Of a DNA stretch of 64,000 nt, positions 57,510 to 64,000 are shown one piece after another (position 1 is the stretch's first letter; every line of letters starts with the position of its first letter). The position numbers were made by a program, and so were the translations under genes. Source of the DNA: Turbatrix aceti (taxonomy: Eukaryota > Nematoda > Chromadorea > Rhabditida > Panagrolaimidae); contig OZ017769.1 of the NCBI GenBank assembly GCA_963969345.1, positions 9,799,725 to 9,863,724 of the forward strand, given 5' to 3'. Under the pieces are notes generated by a model. It was not told the origin of the DNA. It worked only from the letters and a program-made list of their open reading frames with translations, and searched no databases.

Positions 57510-59014
57510 CTAGAAACCAACAATGGACGCAGAACACTTGTCGTTCATTCCTGGCATTTCGGGCACTCTTGGATTCAATCTCGACTGGTCCATCCTTGAA
57601 GAGGAAAGAAAAAAATGCAAGTCTTTGGTGTTTGTTAGAATACAAAAAAACTGGAGTATCAGAAATGGCAACAAATTTTGAGATAAAAAAACTGCCACCC
57701 GCAGAATTTTTAAAAATTAGAAAAAAAAATGTTCTTTTTCCATCTTTTTTTTGCTGTTATTCAATGATACCAACCCTGATCAAAGTACCCAAAGTGCGTG
57801 TTATCAGTAATTGCCGGATGCAAAAACAAAATAGTAATCAGCATTTTGTTTGTAACCATTAATTTTCAAAAAAAAAACTGGCGAAGTTCTGAAACAATAC
57901 AAGAAAAAAAGTTTTACGTAAATGTTTGGTAACTCACACATTTGCCATTCCAAGGGTATCCACTTATGCCAACTTTTGAGAAAAACTGAACTCGAAAAAA
58001 GACATTCTAAGAAAAACTGATTTTACGAAAGTCATGGCCGTTCTTTATGTAAAAAACACAGTATTTAAAAAAATTGAAACTGCGAGGACGAAATGTAGGA
58101 TTCCATATATCCAAAAAAACTGATTTCGACCGTCCATAAAAGAAACCCCACAAAAAATGTGAAAAAAAAGATTTATAAAAACGCAGGACCAGAAGTTGGA
58201 GTGCAGAGGGATACGTATGCCAACCAGATGTCTGTGCCGCTGGCTGCACATCCACCTAAATATGTACACACAAGTGGTATGGCCAATTTTTTGTCGACTT
58301 CCGGTAAGAAAAGGACAGCAAAGACGAGCAGCAGGAAGCACCTTCCGGGCCAAAGCACAAATTCAACGAAACACTCGAAAAAGGAGACAGTAGGGACTGA
58401 GACGACCGTTGGAGCGGTCAAGAAGGAGGAGACAAAGAGGCTGACTGGGTATGAGTGTTTTTTTAACTGCGAACGAAGTTTTTTATCGGCACTATCCAAA
58501 AAATATTACACGGTGTAAAACTGTCGTAGTTTTTTTTTTAAATTTCAAAACAATGAAAAATTATTTTTCGAAAAAAAAGAGTTTTTTACACGTTTATAAC
58601 TACTAAATAAAATTTGTCCGCTCACCTGGCAGTAGTTACCGGATGATCCAAATCGTCCAAATCTCCATCCAGAATATGTTCCTCCTCATACTCGTCCTCC
58701 GGAACCTCTTCGTAGTCCTCAACGCCGTCGTGCTCCTCAGCTTCGTCGTCGTCATCGCCTTTGGCGTCCAAATCTTCGTCACCGTCGTCGGCGAGGCCAG
58801 AAAGATCGTTGTCGCCAAAGACTCTGCTTCCCATCGTGTGGATTCCCGTATGCTGACCTGGATTTGTACGGCCGCCGAACCTAGTCCTGTGCAATCGCTT
58901 CAGATTGGACTTTGTGGCTTTTGCGGATACTGGTAAGGCGATGTATGCCAGAATGATGACAAATATGAATAAAAATAAAAGGCAGAGCGAGGATCTGTTG
59001 ACGGAAGATGGCAT
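57510..59014 (-). CDS. Secreted acidic protein, possible peptide precursor
   Basis: Exon 1 (59014-58626) begins 6 bp after a TTTCAG acceptor. It joins exon 2 (57594-57510) in phase 2 over a 1-kb intron to give 157 residues. Residues 1-30 form a signal peptide (LCLLFLFIFVIILAYIALP). Then comes SNLKRLHRTRFGGR: a KR cleavage site followed by LHRTRFG, which could yield an amidated RFamide-like peptide. The middle is a long Asp/Glu run. The end is MNDKCSASIVGF, with one Cys. A minus AATAAA (TTTATT at 57460-57465) follows. The intron contains a Lys/Ser/Thr-rich frame on the opposite strand (58189-58449), unexplained. Family not recognised. Confidence 0.6.
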
Positions 59015-59349
59015 TTTGTGCTGAAACTAAATTAAGTTTTTTTGTAGTAAATAAAACTGGTCTGAAACCATAGTGACTTCACGAGAAAATAATAAAATAG
59101 TAAAAAACAGAGTAAAATATTAAAAAAAAACTGTCAATCCTAGATGGGTAACTATTATACTTCTAGGTGGGAAACTACTTTTGCACTGCTTTTATTGTTT
59201 TTTTTTAATTATCGTGTGAAGCTTGAAAGCCAATCGGTAAAAAAACAAAGGTGTACAGTAAGCACGTCAAAATAATAACTGGGGACATAGGCATTAACAC
59301 AAAAAAATTTTCACTGACTCCTGACATTAGGTCACGGATTTATTGTTTT

Positions 59350-59388
59350 AAGTTTAGAGGTACTCGTGACATCAGTACCTCTAAACTT
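59350..59388. repeat. Perfect 14-bp hairpin
   Basis: AAGTTTAGAGGTAC and its exact reverse complement are separated by 11 bases. No associated gene. Confidence 0.85.
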
Positions 59389-59721
59389 TTGTAACCAAAA
59401 TATTTGCATTATTCTACATTGGTCATTTTTAGATGTTTTGCGAACAGATATACTGATAAGAAAAAAAAATTAAGGAAGAACAAAGTGAATCGGCAACAAA
59501 AACAAAAAGCTCAGTTAGACAAAATGGTTTTTTTCCTGAAGACTGAGGAAATTGTATTTATTTTGCAAAAAAATAAATTATTTTGTGTCAATGGACATTA
59601 CAATTTCTAAAACTGAAAAAAACCGCGAATACAAGTTGAATGTTAGAGGATAAAAACTGATAAAAAATTAAATGATAAATTTTTATGCGGTAAATATTAG
59701 TAAAAAGACGTCAAAAACGCT

Positions 59722-59842
59722 GCCTCGGGCTGATCTGCTGTGATTCACACGCAGGCTTTCAAGGATTATACACTATTCGGGCTTGTGGTCCCTGAACGAA
59801 CATCAAAATATTTATAAATATAACGACAGCAAAAATGCAAAT
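59722..59842 (+). repeat. Duplicated unexplained module, copy 1
   Basis: CCTCGGGCTGATCTGCTGTG then ATTCACACGCAG is repeated at 63795 with one substitution. Further shared blocks follow in the same order: GGCTTGTGGTC, then AAAAATGCAAATA, which contains the POU octamer ATGCAAAT (59835-59842). Confidence 0.85.
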
Positions 59843-60391
59843 AGGGATAATAATAATTTTATATTTGATTTTGACGTCCTTAAATTGAAATCAAATGCAA
59901 ATATACAATGTAAAAGAAAACACTAAAGATTTGAAGCTCAAAATTACTCATTTATGTAATTTTCTGGATCTGCTGTAGATGCAGCTTGTAACTGTTACCG
60001 TGAAAATAGAAATACAAAAAAACTGGACTTTAAATATTATAAACTTGTAAAATTGTATTAAAACTGGGCCGTTGCCACCACAAGAAAAAATTAAAAATTA
60101 AAAAAAAATATCGAACAATTACAAAAAGTTTCAATACAACATAAACTTCTGACAAAAATTCACAAAAAATTCCGATCTTGACAACACGCAAGATTTATCA
60201 AATTTCAGTCTTTTTAGGTGTCATTGACGCGAAAAACGCATGAAAAGGGAAACGACTAATTGGCTGTTCTGTCGTGTCTGTTTGACTCTTGCTACGGCTT
60301 GAGAGCGAAAAAAGATCCAGAGAGCTTTCAACAGATCGGGTGACCCACCGGCTACGCCAAGGCTACAACGGCACCAAGTACGAATTGCTAA

Positions 60392-61005
60392 CAAGGAAAG
60401 TGTCAGGGTTCATTTTGGAATTTCTTCACGAAACTTTGCCAAAAGTTTGATTTTACTACGAGAAGTTTATACTGAAAAATTCAGGTGCACCGCTCATGAT
60501 CTGACAGAGTTACGGTAGTCGAAAATCACGTTTTTGCCATTTTTGACGATTTTTGGCACGTTCTAGCTAACAAACAACGTTATTTTCAAAATCAGGGTGT
60601 GCATCAATCGACGTAGTTTTGCATGGAGAATCAGATAAAAATATAAAAATTTAAGTTTGCCACCTTAAAAAATGCCGAAATTTGCATTTGAAAAGAGGTC
60701 ACAATGCCAACATTGGTTTCGGCATTTTTCAAGGTCACAACCCTACGTTATTATATTTTTAACTGATTCTCCATAAAAAAATACGTCGACTGATACACCA
60801 CTTGGTTCTGAAAATGCCGTAGTTTGTTAGCTAGAACGTGCCAAAAATCGTCAAAAATGGCAAAAACGTGATTTTCGACTACCGTAACTCTGTCAGATCA
60901 TGAGCGGTGCACCTGAATTTTTCAGTATAAACTTCTCGTAGTAAAATCAAACTTTTGGCAAAGTTTCGTGAAGAAATTCCAAAATGAACCCTGACACTTT
61001 CCTTG
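60392..61005. mobile_element. PIF/Harbinger-like MITE
   Basis: A 614-bp element that is an inverted repeat along its length, best in the outer 180 bp and weaker toward its centre near 60698. Ends read CAAGGAAAGTGTCAGGGTTC. TAA flanks both sides, matching the 3-bp TWA target duplication of Harbinger elements. It encodes no transposase. Confidence 0.82.
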
Positions 61006-62258
61006 TAAGACGAGTGTTTTTTTCAGGGTTTTGTTTTTTTTTTGCAGAAGGACAAAAATGATGACTGCTGCAAAAAGAGGTGGGAAAATAGTCTCGAGTG
61101 ATGGAACTCGAGTTGGAGTAAGGAGCGGAGGCGCATGTTTTGTTGTTGAAAAAAAAACAAATGTGTGTTTTTTGAGTTTGGAGCAGAGATAAGCAAAAAA
61201 AACTGGATGTAGATGCTTTTCTTTTTTTTGAAACATGAACACGCACGTGGCTAATTTTTGTTACAGTACAGGCAGTAACATTATGTTTTTTTTCAAAAAA
61301 TTCAGAACATCGCGGGTAAAAAATTAACTGTTCTTGAATTCCGCTTGAATAAAATCAATACGGGGGTCAAAAATCCAGCTTGTGGCACAAAAAAGCGTCA
61401 GAGATGTCCTGTGCACGTAAAAGCAGAGCCCTCTAATCCATCGCGGCATCTTTTATCTCGTCTCAAGATAAGTCTCGTTGGCGTGGATTAATCTTTTGTG
61501 TCGTATTATTTTACAGGTGACAGCCGTATTTTTTGTTGTTAGGACATAAAGAAAAATTTTTTTTAGGTTTCGAAAATTATAAACTGAGAACTTCAACATT
61601 TTTTCGATAAAAAATAATTTTCAAATCAAAAAAAGGAACACGGGAAGCGAACAAATGACACAAAGCCCTTCTTTCCGGCGTCCTTCAGGCGGATATCCTT
61701 CACCTGTCTCACTCACTCAGCCTCGAGATAAGTCACTGTTACAAGAAGCTCTCTGCCTGCGCAAACAACGCCGCATCTTAGCCGCAGCCGGGGAAGACAT
61801 CGACCGACTGACTGGCAGAGTGGATCGTCCATGTTGTTGTGATACGCGAGGTGCTTGTCAATGACATAACCACTGCTGACGCCAGTCTGGTGGGAGGGAG
61901 ATGATTGGAGTTGGAGCAAAAGTAGTGGTTAGAAAAGCTTTTTTTTGTTTTTTAACTGCTGGCCTGTACTTCAAAAGATGCTGGAAATGTATAATTAACT
62001 GTATGAGGTTTTTGTGCGTCTGTGCTAAAATATTTTGTTAAAGATTTCTATGTTGATAATTTACACTGGCTGTTTTTTGTTATGTTGAAAAATGCAAAAG
62101 TGCATGCTTGCAAAAATTTGGATTTTGTGAATTCTTGAAGGTTTTGGTATAAATATAGCCTTACGTTTTGTAAAAACAATAAACACTAGACAAAAAGCCA
62201 GACGTGGGAAAAAACTACTAAAATTGGAGTGGTGTTTGCTTTTTTGTTAACAGACAAC
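61006..62258. other. Gene-poor region
   Basis: Contains the GATA hairpin at 61434-61490 and a GC-rich 210-bp open frame at 61655-61864 (plus) that might be an exon fragment; its splice context is unclear. Nothing else recognised. Confidence 0.4.
61434..61490. promoter_or_regulatory. Hairpin-capable region with inverted GATA sites
   Basis: TAATCCATCGC and GCGTGGATTA form an outer stem with one bulge; inside, TTATCT and AGATAA (61453-61458 and 61466-61471) form inverted GATA-factor sites. In nematodes GATA sites drive gut and epidermal genes. Role here unknown. Confidence 0.35.
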
Positions 62259-62269
62259 TATTACTTTTT

Positions 62270-62304
62270 CCACTGATAAGTAATGGTGAAATAAATAAAT
62301 AAAA
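62270..62304 (+). mobile_element. Short 3' fragment of the same non-LTR retroposon
   Basis: A 35-bp insert, CCACTGATAAGTAATGGTG plus an (AAAT) tail, is flanked by an 11-bp target duplication TATTACTTTTT (62259-62269 and 62305-62315). It matches the 3' end of the insert at 49721-49812, so the family has moved at least twice. Confidence 0.85.
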
Positions 62305-62315
62305 TATTACTTTTT

Positions 62316-64000
62316 GTAACAATATAATTAATACAAAAAAACGTTATTTGTCCTGAAATTTTTTTAAAAACGTAATAAGCATTCCGAATGCAAAATTTTC
62401 GTGATACAAATATTACTGATAAATTGGCACAAATTTTTTTACCTTCTTTATAATTTTTTACTCTTTTTTCTGTTCTTTTTTTTCGATGCTTTTCCAAACC
62501 GGACAGAACTTTTTTTTTATCTTGTCACTTGCAAAAAGTTGAAAAACACTTTATATTTTCATACCAATAAATTCAGATCGTTTGCACGCAGACCATAAAA
62601 TTAAATGGGTTGCGAATAACACTGATCAAATCACATTAAAACTTAGATCAAAGTGTGCATGTCTTTTTTTACTCGGAAGTAAATTTGACACATGTTGTTG
62701 AGTGCTCTTGTTGGTGTCCAAGAGATTTTATTTAAAAAAACTTTTGATCGAAAATGCTAAATATGTATTTAAAATAACTTTTGTATTTACTATGGTAGTT
62801 CAAACACAAAAATTGGAAAAAAAACTGGCCGTCGTCGGTCTATACCAATGAACTGAAAAAAATAATTTTACTATAACAATAAAAATCATCGGAAATCTTT
62901 GAGTTGGATTTTAATGAATGTGATTTGCGCACAATGACATTAAAAAATATGTAAAAACATGTGCAAACTATGAAAGAAACAGATGTTTAGTTCATTTTTC
63001 AACATACTGCCAGAATCGAGATCGTCTTTGCGGGCAAAAAGACAGATGCGTTTGAATTTAAAATTTCACAAAATATTATCACTGAATTGGTAGGAGGTCA
63101 GTGTTCAAATCTTTGTTTATTGCGTTTGATAAAACATATTATTTTTAAAGACTGGGGTAGAAGAATACTTCTGTATAAAAATTATTACGTTGTGAAGTTG
63201 TTTGGCCACCAAGCATTTATAAAACTACCCAATTTTTGTAAATTTTGTTGACGACAACGGAATCACTGGAAAACGATAATTTCTTACTCGAAGCGTTATA
63301 CTTGCATTATCGAAGTTTCTGTTCTCTGAACTGTTACGATTTGGGTTTCTGGATATCCTGAAGCGTCGGACTAAAACTAAAATCCTCTATTTTTGTTGGA
63401 AAGAAAAGCATTTTTTAGGTAACCGCAATTCATTGTAAGTCAACATGAAATTCATAATTTTTGGGATTTTGTCGCAAAACCTTTGATTGCTTTTAATTTT
63501 TTTACCTCAAACAAAACGCCATTCAGAAATCAGTAGCATGCTTTTGTCGACAGAGAATTTTATTAGTCGTTCGGATGGCATGAAAGCAACAACATGATTT
63601 TTTAAGAACTGTGCACTTTGCGAGCAATTATTTATAATCAGAAACCCAAATTGGACAATATTCACGCAAAACAGAGGAGTAATAATGCAGTGAAAATAAA
63701 CTATTCGACAAACGGCAGGGCATGTGAATAAAAACTGGACAATGCGTATTTATTTACTATAACAACCTGCAAGCAATAAAACATTCGTTTTTGGCCTCGG
63801 GCTGATCTGCCGTGATTCACACGCAGTGTTTCCGAGGAGTAGGCTTGTGGTCGTTAGTTTATGATCGGACTGCCATGAAAAATGCAAATACATTTGTTTT
63901 AAAAAGCACTTGCCAGATAAAAAAAATTTTGCCGTTAATTCGAAATTGAAACAAATCTGTTTTTTTTAATATTTTTAAAATCTAAACTTTACGATCTAGT
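62316..64000. other. Gene-poor region to window end
   Basis: AT-rich DNA with no recognisable gene. It holds the second copy of the duplicated module. Confidence 0.4.
63794..63889 (+). repeat. Duplicated unexplained module, copy 2
   Basis: CCTCGGGCTGATCTGCCGTG then ATTCACACGCAG, followed by CCGAGG, which can pair with the first six bases; inside, CTGC/GCAG and GTG/CAC extend the hairpin. GGCTTGTGGTC and AAAAATGCAAATA follow, as in copy 1, with closer spacing (87 against 112 bp). Confidence 0.85.

Larger units (their letters stand above)
59015..60391. other. Gene-poor region
   Basis: Upstream of the secreted acidic protein. It holds the 14-bp hairpin and the first copy of the duplicated module (59722-59842). 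The segment 60240-60390 is GC-richer and of unknown role. No gene recognised. Confidence 0.4.

Noticed and set aside
58189..58449. Lys/Ser/Thr-rich plus-strand frame inside the intron of the acidic secreted gene, with possible splice sites
   Set aside because: No joining exons found on the plus strand; kept only as a note.
61655..61864. GC-rich 69-codon plus frame and its antisense frame
   Set aside because: Both strands look equally coding-like; no convincing splice junctions or family match.
1..64000. CRISPR arrays, bacterial operons or phage genes
   Set aside because: None present; the window is spliced nuclear DNA of an animal throughout.

Overview
The window is nuclear DNA of a nematode, most likely a chromadorean. 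The best evidence is an intact spliced-leader RNA gene at 28868-28979. Its 22-nt exon matches the SL1 leader of Caenorhabditis elegans and is followed by the usual GTAAAC donor and an Sm site. Other support: many small introns of about 48-55 bp with GTGAGT or GTTGGT donors and T-rich AG acceptors, probable trans-splice acceptors a few bases before start codons, a glutamate-gated chloride channel, and GC-rich exons in AT-rich DNA. I cannot name the genus.

Layout. 1-3255: inverted and tandem repeats, little coding. 3256-6766 (-): disordered proline-rich protein. 7461-7813: recent inverted copy of a MUS81 exon segment. 8442-11186 (+): SOSS-B ssDNA-binding protein and MUS81 nuclease, closely spaced. 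11289-13033 (-): SLC2-like transporter. 14886-15198 (+): neuropeptide F precursor with the family's diagnostic intron. 15655-18848: two-SH3 protein (-) and a damaged inverted copy of its first exon. 20932-21097: U1 snRNA, followed by a small hAT element. 21532-26279 (-): secreted Cys protein and a full ABCB transporter. 26634-28206: Tc1/mariner-like foldback element. 28868-29180: SL1 RNA gene and a decayed twin. 30771-32389 (+): multi-span membrane protein with a PY motif. 33181-48655: dense block of NIP7 (-), CDC6 (-), TAF10 (+), a small unknown gene (+), a SAP-domain/topoisomerase III-beta gene (+) and an R3H/DEVH helicase (+). 49050-49912: two divergently transcribed stem-bulge (Y-like) RNA genes, one with a retroposon in its promoter. 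50517-53807 (-): GluCl subunit. 53.8-64 kb: gene-poor, with one small secreted protein (-), a Harbinger-like MITE, a retroposon fragment, perfect hairpins and a duplicated unexplained module.

How the parts relate. SL1 RNA, U1 snRNA and Y-like RNAs belong to small-RNA and splicing machinery, and all share a candidate upstream promoter word. SOSS-B and MUS81 both act at damaged forks. CDC6, TAF10, NIP7, TOP3B and the helicase are housekeeping genes for replication, transcription, ribosome assembly and RNA. Three separate places show local inverted duplication of coding sequence, so this seems to be a recurrent process here.

Limits: exon joins were read by eye from reading frame and splice signals, and coordinates may be off by a base or two. 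No database search was possible.
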